Shown here piece after piece: positions 1 to 9,246 of a stretch of DNA of 18,289 nucleotides. Position 1 is the stretch's first letter. Each line of letters starts with the position of its first letter. The DNA is taken from contig NXFV01000169.1 in NCBI GenBank assembly GCA_002803225.1, positions 1-18,289 on the forward strand. The letters are read 5' to 3'. The translations under genes were made by a program, and so were the position numbers. This DNA comes from Gamarada debralockiae (taxonomy: Eukaryota > Ascomycota > Leotiomycetes > Helotiales > Hyphodiscaceae). The notes below the pieces were generated by a model, which was not told the origin of the DNA, ran no database searches, and saw only the letters and a list, made by a program, of their open reading frames with translations.

Positions 1-144
1 GGTTGAGAAGTTATGTGGGTAAGAAGTGGGGTAGTACCCTACCCCACTATGCCGAATTCGGCTGATAAGATAACGAACACTTGCCGGAACAGGTTGTACC
101 TCTACGGTAGTTCAACTCCACTCCTTTAATCTTCATTCTACATT

Positions 145-193
145 CGGTTGGTAAGCGTGGCCGCTTCTACTCAGGCGCTAATCACCCTTGGCT
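145..193 (+). repeat. Dispersed repeat, left inverted copy
   Basis: The sequence is similar to the reverse complement of 10515-10563, with 19 identical bases at 170-188. Similarity is imperfect on both sides of this core. Together the copies bracket about 10.3 kb that includes the P450, the peptidase and the Hsp70-like gene. Confidence 0.6.
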
Positions 194-654
194 TACCCTC
201 TACTCAGCCAGCTCAGGTGCTCGTAAGTCTTCAAATACGGATCGACGGCCTCTGCGAATAAGATTGCAAGACGGCACGCCCATGCGCGTCAGCATGTGGA
301 CTATTTGGAAACTTACGATACCGAAAACTTGGAGGCCGAAACCTCGCTCCTCTCTAATACGCGTTGGCCTGAGGGTGCGAAGAAGAGCCGACAAGTAGTA
401 CTCCCTATTACAGTAGTTCATTTTACTATTATTACAAGGGTATATGCCCAAATGTTTATGACTAGGGCGTATATAGTTGGTATTAATACAGTTAGTGTTA
501 ACGTAGTTAGTATTGATATAGTTACGAGGGTTACTGTATATAATATCAAGACTATGGGTGAGGGCTCTACTGTAAGCTGCAGATCCCCTCGATTTTTACT
601 CTTGGCATGATCTATTAATAGAGCTGATATTTTGCTCCACCCCCCTCCATAAGC

Positions 655-660
655 TATATA
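655..660 (+). promoter_or_regulatory. TATA-like box upstream of the P450
   Basis: The hexamer TATATA lies about 160 bp before the P450 start codon, after a C-rich run at 638-648. Position and sequence suit a fungal core promoter, but the transcription start is unknown and AT-rich hexamers are common in this DNA. Confidence 0.25.
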
Positions 661-822
661 TCCTGACCACAGTAAAAATTAAACAAAATTAGTTCAAACT
701 TGGCTGCCTGCATTCTTTTCAGCCCAGCCCGAATGAAACCTTTGAACCTCTAAATTAAACCATATCTTTGGCCTTGCAAGCTGCTTCGTGAGTGCAATAC
801 TTGCGGAAGTACCCACGCGATC

Positions 823-2799
823 ATGTCTGTTATTCTATACGTTACAGTGATCGCTGTTGGAGCATGGCTTCTCTACTCCAAACGGGCATCATCGCCACCG
901 AAGCTCAATCTGCCGTATTTGAAGTTTGAGGGGGACAATTCTGCATCTAGATATAGGATCGAGAGCGAGACTATATTAGGCAGAGGATATGCACAAGTGA
1001 GGGCTCACTGCACATAAACATTCTCTGTTTGTTGAACATTTAATTTTCACTTCGTTCTTATGGCCTTTCCCTTTCAATTCTACCCCCGTGCTAAGGAGTG
1101 TGGTACAGTATCTCAAGAAAGGATCACCATTCTGCATGCGGGACCCCAACGACCCCGAACGCCCGATGGTTATATTACCAGTCAAGTACATTGGAGAAGT
1201 CAAATGGATTCCCGAGAATCGGGTGAGCTTCTGGAAACACATAGACAAGGTACGTTCGAGGAGAACCACCCACATAGTCACTGACATTAGCACGAACCCT
1301 ACTGATTCTGTGTTCACCAGCAATCTATCCTCACTCAAATCGGCGGGCCTGGTATTACGGAAGAAGTTGCCCTCGCAGCAAGGCAAGGACTGAATCGAGC
1401 ACTAGGTCAGTCCGCTAAAAGCGCATCGCGAGAGAAACGCACGTTAACATATCGGTCTTGGAACAGATTACTTGATTGAACCGCTGCACCATGCATGCCT
1501 TGCTGCTTATGCAAAAGAAATGCCTCCGTGCCCAGGTACAGTTACTTAGACAGGGGGTTCTATTTTTTCTAATCTAATCATCATCTAGAATGGACCTCGC
1601 TGCTACCGTATCCGTTACTCATAAAGATATTCGCCAGCATGTCGGCCTGTGCTATTGTTGGGCCTGAAGTGAGTGATTCTGATCCTGCTTTTCTAGACTT
1701 TTTGGGGATAGAGGAAAAGACTGCATGAAATCAATACTAATGTTGAAAATTGGATAGCTGGGAGGCCTCGACTCGGAATGGCAGAGTCTTTCGATGAATT
1801 ACGTCGCAGCTGCTCTGAGCGCGCCGTCTATAGTGAAGAGGAAGTACCCTCGTTGGCTTTATTGGCTGTCACGGTATACGAATGATGGCATCAAGACGAT
1901 GTGGAAGCACCGCGCTCGCGCCCGTGAAATTCTTACACCGGTCCTTCAGAGTCGCATTGATGCCACAGAGGAGTTGAAAGCGAAAGGAGCTAAGAAGTAC
2001 AAAGGACCGCGCAAATATGAGGACGGCGTGCAGTGGCTTTTGGACGCGCATACTGCGCACGGAAAGACCTTAACGCCAGATCAGCTGGCTCAGGACCTTT
2101 TCGTCATCATGACGGCATCTATTCACAGTACTTCTGGCGCTGGACTTGCAATTTTATTTGATATGTTGGAGCATCCAGACACGCTATCAGATATTACCCA
2201 GGAGATCCTACAAATTCAAAGCAAGCTACAAGGAGGTGTATGGACTCGCAAAGCTTTGGGAGATCTTAGACTACTCGATAGCTTTATGCGGGAAAGCGCG
2301 CGAGTGCATGCTCTGACTCAATGTAAGTGAAATAAGCATTTGGTATTCACACTAGCACTGACCAGTGGTAATAGATACATCCGTTCAACGAATACCTACC
2401 ACACCCTGGAGATTCAAAGACGGCTTGGAAATACCCATTGGTTTTACTATGGCATTCCCCAGCTATCACCACGGCTTCGATCCGGCCATACATCCTCACC
2501 CAGATACATTCGATGCGCACCGGCACTTACGCAAGCGTCAAGAATCCAACACGCATAAGTTCCATTTCGCATCAGTATCAGAGGATATGTTGAATTGGGG
2601 AGCGGGACGCCACGCCTGCCCTGGTCGCTTCTTTGCTCAGGAGACGTTGAAGCTTTTGATCATCCATTTGCTCACACACTACGAGTTCAAGCACGCGGCA
2701 GGGACAGACGAGACACCTAGATTCCTGGCAAACAACCTGTTTCTCGTGCCCAATCCGGCACTACCTATCTTGTTCAAGGAGCACAAAGTATCTCTGTAG
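823..2799 (+). CDS. Cytochrome P450 monooxygenase (fungal, ent-kaurene-oxidase-like group)
   Basis: Proposed exons are 823-996, 1109-1249, 1321-1405, 1467-1535, 1589-1668, 1758-2322 and 2375-2799. They join in frame to 1539 bp, or 512 aa, the normal length for an ER-bound fungal P450. The N-terminus holds one membrane anchor (about residues 3-19). I see the I-helix (ASIHSTS, 303-309), the K-helix ExxR (ESAR, 362-365), the PERF-type motif PDTFDAHR and the haem loop WGAGRHACPG with the ligand Cys453. The family uses O2 and electrons from NADPH-P450 reductase to oxidise lipophilic substrates. The I-helix has His where many P450s have an acid, and the haem loop has Trp for the usual Phe; I believe both occur in this fungal group. 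No stop or frameshift is seen, so the gene is likely functional. The substrate cannot be inferred. The intron 6 acceptor could be a few bases upstream. Confidence 0.93.
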
Positions 2800-2991
2800 C
2801 ATTCTTTGCGCACTCAGCTTGCCGATCCCATGATCGTCCCGAGCGGCGCTCTGGTCAGTACGGATACACCCGCTTGTGGTCCAGGCTTCAGCGTCGCCCG
2901 TTAAGCTTTGCGTTCCACAGGTCGCGGATGTTGGCACCAATGGATTCTCCACCACGTTTCGAATGTCTAACTGAGTTAGATATTCCACCTT

Positions 2992-3438
2992 CACCAGTGG
3001 GTGTCAGAATTCTCTACGCATGGCTTAAAATAAGCGAAAACACACCAAAATCTGCTCTGTTCACGAGTTTATAACTTCACAACTTTGTATTATAAAGATA
3101 TCTAATATTATATATAGAGACTTATTATATTTAAGAGAGTAATCTGACCCGCGGAAGTTTATTTTAAAACTCAATATTTAAAGGATTATATAGAAATTTA
3201 ATTTTTACTAAGAAACTTTCCTAGGCAAAATATAAAATATAAAATAAAGGTTAATATTTCGACTTTACAAAAATTCCAACGAATCCAAACCAGTCTTCTA
3301 ATTAGTATATTATTGTCTTTTCAATTTAAAAAGGATTTAGTTATAGACCGATTTATTATAAAATCAGAAAAGACCTTGATTTTTGGTATGATTTTAGTGA
3401 TTTGGCCCGTGTGTAAAGAATTCTGACACCCACTGGTG
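2992..3438. mobile_element. MITE-like non-autonomous DNA transposon A
   Basis: The 447-bp element ends in inverted repeats, left 2992-3017 and right 3413-3438, identical at 25 of 26 positions; the one difference is C versus T. CCTT directly precedes (2988-2991) and follows (3439-3442) the element, a candidate 4-bp target-site duplication. The interior is strongly AT-rich and has no coding capacity, as in MITEs and RIP-degraded DNA. Looser similarity between the two arms continues inward for some 30 bp. It lies about 190 bp after the P450 stop codon. The superfamily is uncertain: a 4-bp duplication does not fit Tc1/mariner (TA) and may be chance. Confidence 0.8.
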
Positions 3439-3442
3439 CCTT

Positions 3443-3917
3443 CGGACAGCTGCTTAGTAATATATGTACATTATTGGCGAAATAAGCGAGAGCTATCGAT
3501 GACTGGTAAAGCTCGGAGGAGGTACATCGGAACATTACCCTTGCACTGCGCCTTACTGAAAACGGCAAAGTTGCATGCAAGGATTAACTCACAAAGTGGG
3601 GCCGGCTTTTCAAGAGAGAGTGTTTAGGGGGAAGCCGGTTTCGAAGTTTACTGTAATAAACCCTTCTCCTTAAGTTTTCTAATTAGAGTACATAAGTCTA
3701 TGTACTACTTTATCTACGCTTCCGTCAATGAACAAGCAAAATGTAAACAGTGGCTACCTTAATAATGATATCAAATACACTTACGCTTATAGTAAATAAT
3801 AATGCGAGACAATACTGTAAATACAGATACATAGAAAGCAATTTAAAAAAGTAATAACGTAAATGTAATTACTAGGTACTATATTTCCATTTCCAATTTC
3901 CGCATCTTTCTTCAAAC
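3443..3917. other. AT-rich intergenic spacer with a dispersed repeat
   Basis: This is the common 3' flank of the P450 and the leftward peptidase. The stretch from about 3640 to 3900 is AT-rich and has no credible open frame. Positions 3745-3777 match 9703-9735 at 29 of 33 positions. A short open frame at 3436-3627 starts inside the transposon end and has no family signature, so it was not called. Confidence 0.5.
3745..3777 (+). repeat. Dispersed repeat, copy 1
   Basis: This copy matches 9703-9735 in the same orientation at 29 of 33 positions. All four differences are transitions, and three fit RIP context (CpA to TpA on one or the other strand). It is probably a short remnant of a repeated element. 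Confidence 0.6.
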
Positions 3918-5690
3918 CTAGCAAGTTCCATTGGCGCAGCACGCTGGTGAGTCAGCTGTACAACCATCTTCGTTACAATTGCACGTCGCTGAAGCTGGGG
4001 CCGGAGATGTAGACGTAGGTGCGTCTGGAGCTGGCGGATCGAGCTCACAATTTATAGTGACATTGACGGAGTCAGGCACCATGGGTGATGGATCCGCTGT
4101 GCAACTGGCAGGCCAAATAGGCTCGGGCAGGGATGAGGCGTTGACGGTGTAGTCTGGGCTACCTATCGTAGGACTCGCTGCGCCGAAATCGAAACCCAGG
4201 AGTGCGGAGCCGTCATCGGTCCAGCCCCATAGGCTTGCGTAGTACTTATTAGCGAAGTACCATGCATAGTTGTCCGCTGGAGATGATGAAACGTTAGATA
4301 TAATTCGAGACGAATGAAGGCCTCAGGATAGACGAGTGTCATACCGTTTATTACTGTGAGTCGGTTGATATGTGCGCAACAAGGATCCCTCATATACTTC
4401 CATGCATAATCTCTGCAGCGACTCATACCGTAGATTTTCTGCGAATTATGTTAGAATTGAAACCTTGGAAGTAACTGGGTGACACTCACGACTGGGTTGC
4501 TGTCGTTCGGATCGAGGGTATCTACAACATCACCGACTATACAAAACTTGTCAGTAAGCTTTGACGAAAAGGTATACTTTTTGCTACTTACTATGTTGGC
4601 TGTAACCCATTACATCAGCATGCATCCACTCATGGACCACCATCTGCTCGTATGAAATGATGTCGAGTCCCCCGAAGTCATTAATAGTCTTCGGGGGACC
4701 GGCGGCAATTTCATTCAAGTATCTTCCGGCTTGAAAGAATAGAGGACAGAATATAGTAGTGACTCCTAGGCAAAGATTAGGACACGTGTTGAAAAGACAT
4801 TCAGCTCCACCTACCGGTTCTTGTTATGTCATTTTGTAATGTGTATGCAGGTCTTTTCCCAGACGACTTAGCATGATTTTCTTGATGTCATAATGACGGA
4901 GAATGCAGTGGTACTTACACGCCACCGCCCCTGCAGCCATTGGTTCCTGGAACAGGAAAATCGTAGTCTTTGCAGCGATACGTTACTCTTGTCGATCGCG
5001 ATCCAGACCCCTTTCCATCGACTGGGAATCTTGAGGGTGTGAAAAGGTTATCTAGATACATCAGCCAAAGTTAGAGCACCCGAGAATAAGGAAAAGACCT
5101 ACGATGCATAGCCGCGTATGCTGCCTCATTGCCTTCAGACTATTCAGAAGAATTAGGCGCGTTCAAAATGACATTAGCATGGGTCAACCGAAATGAGGTA
5201 CGTACCGTCCACCTTCCACCCACAGGGCTTGACTATTCCGCCCAAAGAACCTGTGGGACCATGGATCCTCTCTGATCCCATCGATGATCCCATGGAAGCT
5301 GGCAAGGGGAATGGCCATCCGCGTAGCTTCTGCAAGTATATTGAACTGATCAATCTGCAAACAGGTCACATAAGCTTTTGGTTCAGTTTAGATAAATAGT
5401 GGAGTTGAGTGTACCGTGCATTCTCCTTTAAAAGGATCAACTCCTGCGCCGGGATATGCTTCGTCCCACCAGATGCCCTTGAACGAATTTTTGAGATCAT
5501 CGAGATGCGCTCTCTCTTCAGGGGTGATGTCTCTTTTAACAAGTAGCCCAGTTGTGTTGGAGTCATTTGAAAAAGAACTGCCGTGGGATACAACAGAGTC
5601 TACTGGAATATATGCGCCTTGGACGAGGGAAGGTTGAAGGAAAATAAGTAACGTAGCAGCAACAGCTGCGGAGGCTTTGATCGGAAACAT
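3918..5690 (-). CDS. Secreted zinc metallopeptidase, aspzincin/M35-like
   Basis: Proposed exons, in minus-strand order, are 5690-5415, 5354-5202, 5139-5103, 5051-4919, 4852-4815, 4765-4592, 4536-4490, 4438-4345 and 4276-3918. They join in frame to 1311 bp, 436 aa. Introns are 49-68 bp. I chose the ATG at 5690 because it gives a clean signal peptide (hydrophobic core 8-20, cleavage near VQG-A25); an upstream in-frame ATG would bury it. A Kex2-type VKR at 51-53 suggests a propeptide. HEWMH at 257-261 is the zinc-binding HExxH. IYG...C (288-294) and NADNYAWY (317-324) recall secreted fungal aspzincin-like peptidases. After a Pro/Ser/Thr-rich linker the protein ends in a Cys-rich tail with six Cys in the last 20 residues. 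It probably digests extracellular protein. The exact family (M35 or HRXXH type) needs a profile search. Confidence 0.85.
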
Positions 5691-5772
5691 TGGAGATAAT
5701 TTTCGAACCGGCAAGGAAGATGTGAGTATGAGCAACGACTGAATGTTAAAGAAGGGATGGGGAAAGCTCAAT

Positions 5773-5780
5773 CATATAAG
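5773..5780 (-). promoter_or_regulatory. TATA-like box of the metallopeptidase gene
   Basis: On the minus strand the sequence TTATATGA lies about 85 bp before the proposed start codon at 5690, followed by a pyrimidine-rich leader. Both are common in fungal core promoters. No transcript supports it. Confidence 0.3.
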
Positions 5781-6376
5781 TAATATCTTAGATGAACAAC
5801 ATTGAAAGTGATAACCACCCGGTCACACTTGTGATCGAGGCAGTGTGGTGGATTCCAACAGCAGGATTGTCAACACTGAACGTTGAACACTGATTGAGAT
5901 TTCTAATAATAGGAGGTACATGGAGTACTGCCACTTCGTGTAAGAAGGCTTAGATGAAAGGCCAGGAATTAGTACGGAGGAGGCCTTTTCTCGCTATGCG
6001 AAGGCCGGACGCTCCAACACAACACTGGAGCGGCACCTCTCTTCGCCATAAGGACTGATGAATAGGAAGCAGAACAGGCTGTGTTGTTTAATGTTGGTGT
6101 TTTGGTGGTAGCCAGAACTAGCACAAATCCAAATCGAGATCTGTTGGCGGTATGAAGACAGTATTTATGAAGGCGCACAGCTTCGAAATCCGTCCATCCT
6201 CGTGAAAGTCAGGAGCACCAAAATCTCTCCATTTCTAGACTCGCATACAATATCACTCAATGATCTAGAACTCTCCAGTAAACGCGTATACGATAGAAAC
6301 GAAGCAATTCTGTTATTATATCCATTTTTGGGGACAATTGAGTTTAAGGTGCAACTGGGATACAGTGGGTCAGCAA
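5781..6376. other. Intergenic region without a recognised gene
   Basis: This is the upstream region of the leftward peptidase gene. Short open frames at 5969-6178 (-) and 6202-6420 (+) have no recognisable domain, and the second runs into the transposon end at 6377. Near 5869-5892 there is a small imperfect direct repeat of the type GAACACTG. Nothing else is supported. Confidence 0.4.
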
Positions 6377-6803
6377 AAGTCTGTGCGCATGGACCATTTT
6401 ACACCAAAACTCCCCGGTAACACTTTAAAAGTTTGGGATAAAACCCGCCTAAATTGATAGAAGCAAGCCAGTAGACCTTCTTATTGGAGGGTTATCTGTA
6501 ATTTACTCTTTTACGGGAAAATTATCGCAAAATATGACGTCGCATTTTTAGGTAAAATCGAGGGGTCGGCCAACCCCTCGATTTTTGCACCAAAACTCGC
6601 CTAATTTTCAGACCCCTCACTTGACACTCTACTACCTCTACGATATCCAAAGTAATATTAATTCTATTATCGCAAAGTCTAGTTTGATTGTTCGAAATAT
6701 TAATCTTTCTAATTTTTAGGATAGGTTTACATAGAAGGTTGTGTTGTGAGAACTAGGTTTATAATACGAGTTTTGGTGTAAAATGGCCTATGGGCACAGA
6801 CTT
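6377..6803. mobile_element. MITE-like non-autonomous DNA transposon B
   Basis: The 427-bp segment is bounded by inverted repeats 6377-6412 and 6768-6803, which match at 33 of 36 positions; the inner 16 bases are identical. A second, internal inverted repeat (arms 6554-6566 and 6573-6585, 13 bp, 6-nt loop) forms a strong hairpin. The interior has no open frame. A clear target-site duplication is not visible, and the flanks may have mutated. The sequence just outside the left arm (6363-6370) reads CAGTGGGT, as in element A, so the true termini may lie a little further out. Confidence 0.7.
6554..6585. repeat. Perfect 13-bp inverted repeat (hairpin) inside element B
   Basis: Arms 6554-6566 and 6573-6585 are perfectly complementary around the 6-nt spacer CGGCCA. 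A further copy of the element's subterminal motif CACCAAAACTC follows at about 6589-6599. The hairpin could be an internal structural part of the MITE or a relic of a nested insertion. Confidence 0.7.
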
Positions 6804-6889
6804 ATGCGTTAGTACTGACACAAGACAGCGCCCAGTGCTCGCTTAAGAAAATGGACGGACTTCAATGCCTTCGTAACCGCTATCCCGTA

Positions 6890-7440
6890 CCAAATCCCCA
6901 AGTAAAATCAAACGAGAAAACTAGAATCTTACAAATATATATATATTAAGATATATATTAAGATATACTTTAAAATTTACGTTTTATTACTAAAAGTGTA
7001 TTGTAGTAATTGATTAAATATTGATCAAATGTTTTATACCTAAATATTGTATCTTGTAAAAGCTACAAATAAATGTTAAATTTAAAGGACTAACTTTTTT
7101 TAAAAAAAATAAAAAACGTACTCTTAGGAATTTTGTTATTAGTGTTGTTTAATAAGTTAAAATCATGACCCTTAGGGTCGAATCGGCGTAAGACAAATCA
7201 ATCAATCAAAGTGTTGAAATTTTAATACAAGTTCTGCACGGAAAAGTATTAGAAAATAGTCATAAAAAAAGGTTTAAAATTGTTAAATCTTATATATTAA
7301 AAGGGCTACACAACTCTTTCTGGGTTTCTAATTAAATTATTAAATTTTTACTACTTTTAATTACTGATTTAGAAAGCTACACGATTCCTACAACTAGTTG
7401 TTTCGATATAATTAACTTAAAAGAAGTATTTATAGCATAA
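6890..7440. other. AT-rich, RIP-like decayed block
   Basis: About 550 bp of very AT-rich DNA carry no open frame of note. A 12-bp unit of the form ATATATATTAAG occurs twice in tandem at 6939-6962. Such blocks in Pezizomycotina are usually repeats degraded by RIP. I could not tell which element it came from. Confidence 0.55.
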
Positions 7441-7486
7441 AACGGTGGGATTTTGGCTGGTGGGATTGGGCCGGGAACGAGCAAGC

Positions 7487-7626
7487 AACATCACCAACAC
7501 CAACACCAACAAACATCAACTTAACATTGGCGCCCTGATCCCTTGAACAGCCTCCCAACATCACCAACACCAACGCCAACAAACGTCAACTTAAAATTGG
7601 CGCCCTTATCCCTTGAACAGCCTCCC
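7487..7626 (+). repeat. Tandem duplication, two 70-bp units
   Basis: Unit 1 is 7487-7556 and unit 2 is 7557-7626; they match at 66 of 70 positions. Each begins with CAACACCAAC-type trinucleotide-rich sequence. The duplication produces overlapping open frames in the region that lack an ATG start and a recognisable domain, so I did not call genes there. It lies about 320 bp upstream of the Hsp70-like gene and may be in its promoter. Confidence 0.85.
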
Positions 7627-7947
7627 AACATTTCAGAACGTCTCAGGGATCCCTCCGCAGAATTCTGCCTTACAAAGGTATTTCGCATTAACGGACAACA
7701 TATCACCAACTTCTTACCTCTACTACAACCCTCACACTGTATTTAGCCTGCTTGTAGGTCCCAAAGCTGCACCTGCTAGACGCCTTTTGGATCCAGAGAC
7801 CTTTCTTCTTGAGGGCAGTGATTTCACTTAACGAGAATCGGATCTGATTACCTCCTTTGCTCAATCCCCAGGACCGGCGCCTCGGATATTTGGATCTCCG
7901 CATCATCCTCTCCTGCGTCGTTGTTCAACCTACTCGTCTTGTAGTCA

Positions 7948-9246
7948 ATGATCAGTTCAATGCGTTGGCTTCTCAACTACCTTTTCGGCATCGCTTTAAC
8001 ATTGTTTTCGTACAATTCCTTCGCCATGGCAACCGACTTTCATGAGTAAAATCTTCCGTATAGCGTGTGCCTACTGATAGCCAATCTCCAATAGCGATGG
8101 GCATAAATCTTGGCCCAGAGCACTTGTGAGTCCCCCATACTTTCGCAGTCACGAGATGCTACTAATAACTTCAAGCACGTCAGCATACATCACTGGCACG
8201 AACGAAGTTGTGACAGTAGCCAGTGTGGAAGCTAGCCAAGCATGGAAGGAATTTTTCCTCGATACTCTCAAAGTCGAACGGAACGGGGAGTATGTCAAGT
8301 CAATAGCCATTTCTTTGAATACATCACTGATCGAATATACTAGGGATAAGGAGATGCATGCCAGCTCAAAAGAAGTAAATGAATTGATCCACTCTGCCCT
8401 TTCCTCAATCAGAGAAGCCTCCGAAAAGCAGCTGGGTCGACCACTCGAAATCAACGCCATCAGCTTCCCCGAACACTTCAAAAATGATCTCTACGCAAGA
8501 GAAATAATATACATTGCAATCAAAGTGTACCCCGATTTCAAAGACATGCTGCAAGGAGGACCATACCTTGACAATATCCGACTTGCGTACGGCCTGAACA
8601 CACCCGAAGCACTCGGCTATGCTCCAGGGGCAGATCTCGATGACTACAATAGCCTCCTCCTCCATTTCGACTACCAGAAGAAGTTCCTTGAGGTATCTAT
8701 CATGGCTGTCACAGAAATTTGTGATATTCGTAATCGATGGTTCCGCATCGATGACTTTGGAGGTAGTGAGAATATTGCTTCAGTAAGGAACCACCCTATC
8801 CAAGCAAGAACTCCAACAATCACAATCCCTTGAACATGAAAATCCCTAACATCTCTCAGACTGAAGGACTCACCGATCTCAAAACCCGGATCCAATCCCT
8901 AGTTGGCGAGGAACTCTGCGACAACACCTGCCAATCGCAACTGTCAAACTTCCGCTTCATAATCTTCAGCGGCGAAGCCTCCCCTTCTGAATTCCAAAAG
9001 ATCCGCCAAGCCATCATAGATGTGTTCCCAGAGTTTTCTAACAGATTTCTCGATTCTATTGATCCGTTTTGGGTTGGTGCGATCGCAGCTGCCTATCGTG
9101 CAAAGGAGTTTGCTATTAAGCCGCCCGACGCACGGAAGTATTTTGATTTTCAGAGGCTAGAAGGTATAGATGTACCAGATGAGAATGCGTATTCTGCGTT
9201 TTTCCGGACGCCAGAAGAGATTGAGGCGAGACTCAATGAGCTGTAG
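7948..9246 (+). CDS. Secreted Hsp70-like actin-fold ATPase-domain protein (degenerate)
   Basis: Proposed exons are 7948-8009, 8081-8125, 8176-8782 and 8860-9246, giving about 366 aa in frame. Exon 1 encodes a signal-peptide-like hydrophobic start (MRWLLNYLFGIALTLFS) from ATG 7948 or 7960. An alternative donor at 8046 would lengthen exon 1 but leave a 35-bp intron, which is short for fungi; translation from 8097 alone is also possible. The order of motifs follows an Hsp70 nucleotide-binding domain: GINLGPEHFTSAYI (phosphate 1), ISFPEHF (like the Hsp70 VPAYF strand), RLAYGLNTPEALGY (like EPTAAALAYG), LHFDYQKKFLEVSI (phosphate 2), FGGSE (like LGGED), IIFSGEASPSEF (adenosine site) and DPFWVGAIAAAYRA. 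No substrate-binding domain follows. The phosphate-2 glycines of DLGGGT are missing, so ATP hydrolysis is doubtful. Similar proteins of unknown role occur in ascomycetes. Confidence 0.72.

Larger units (their letters stand above)
1..822. other. Repeat-like flank without a recognised gene
   Basis: No gene is recognised here. Positions 25-48 form a perfect 10-bp inverted repeat (arms 25-34 and 39-48) around a 4-nt spacer. Positions 145-193 resemble, in inverted orientation, 10515-10563; 19 nt are identical (170-188 and 10519-10537). Open frames on both strands at about 200-610 show no family signature, and the rightward one becomes low complexity with many Val/Ile/Thr codons after position 420, so they are probably decayed repeat DNA. 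The last 200 bp should hold the promoter of the P450 gene that starts at 823. Confidence 0.5.

Noticed and set aside
200..610. Open frames of 83 and 104 codons on opposite strands
   Set aside because: They overlap each other, show no family signature and lie in repeat-like DNA.
823..5690. Secondary-metabolite gene cluster with the P450 as a tailoring enzyme
   Set aside because: No backbone synthase, cyclase, transporter or cluster regulator is present in the window.
7543..8045. Overlapping ORFs across the 70-bp tandem duplication
   Set aside because: They begin at non-ATG codons and exist because the duplication keeps frames open; no motif is seen. The only part used is the signal-peptide-like exon from 7948.
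8149..8895. Several minus-strand open frames within the Hsp70-like gene
   Set aside because: They are antisense shadows of the spliced plus-strand gene, which has ordered domain motifs.
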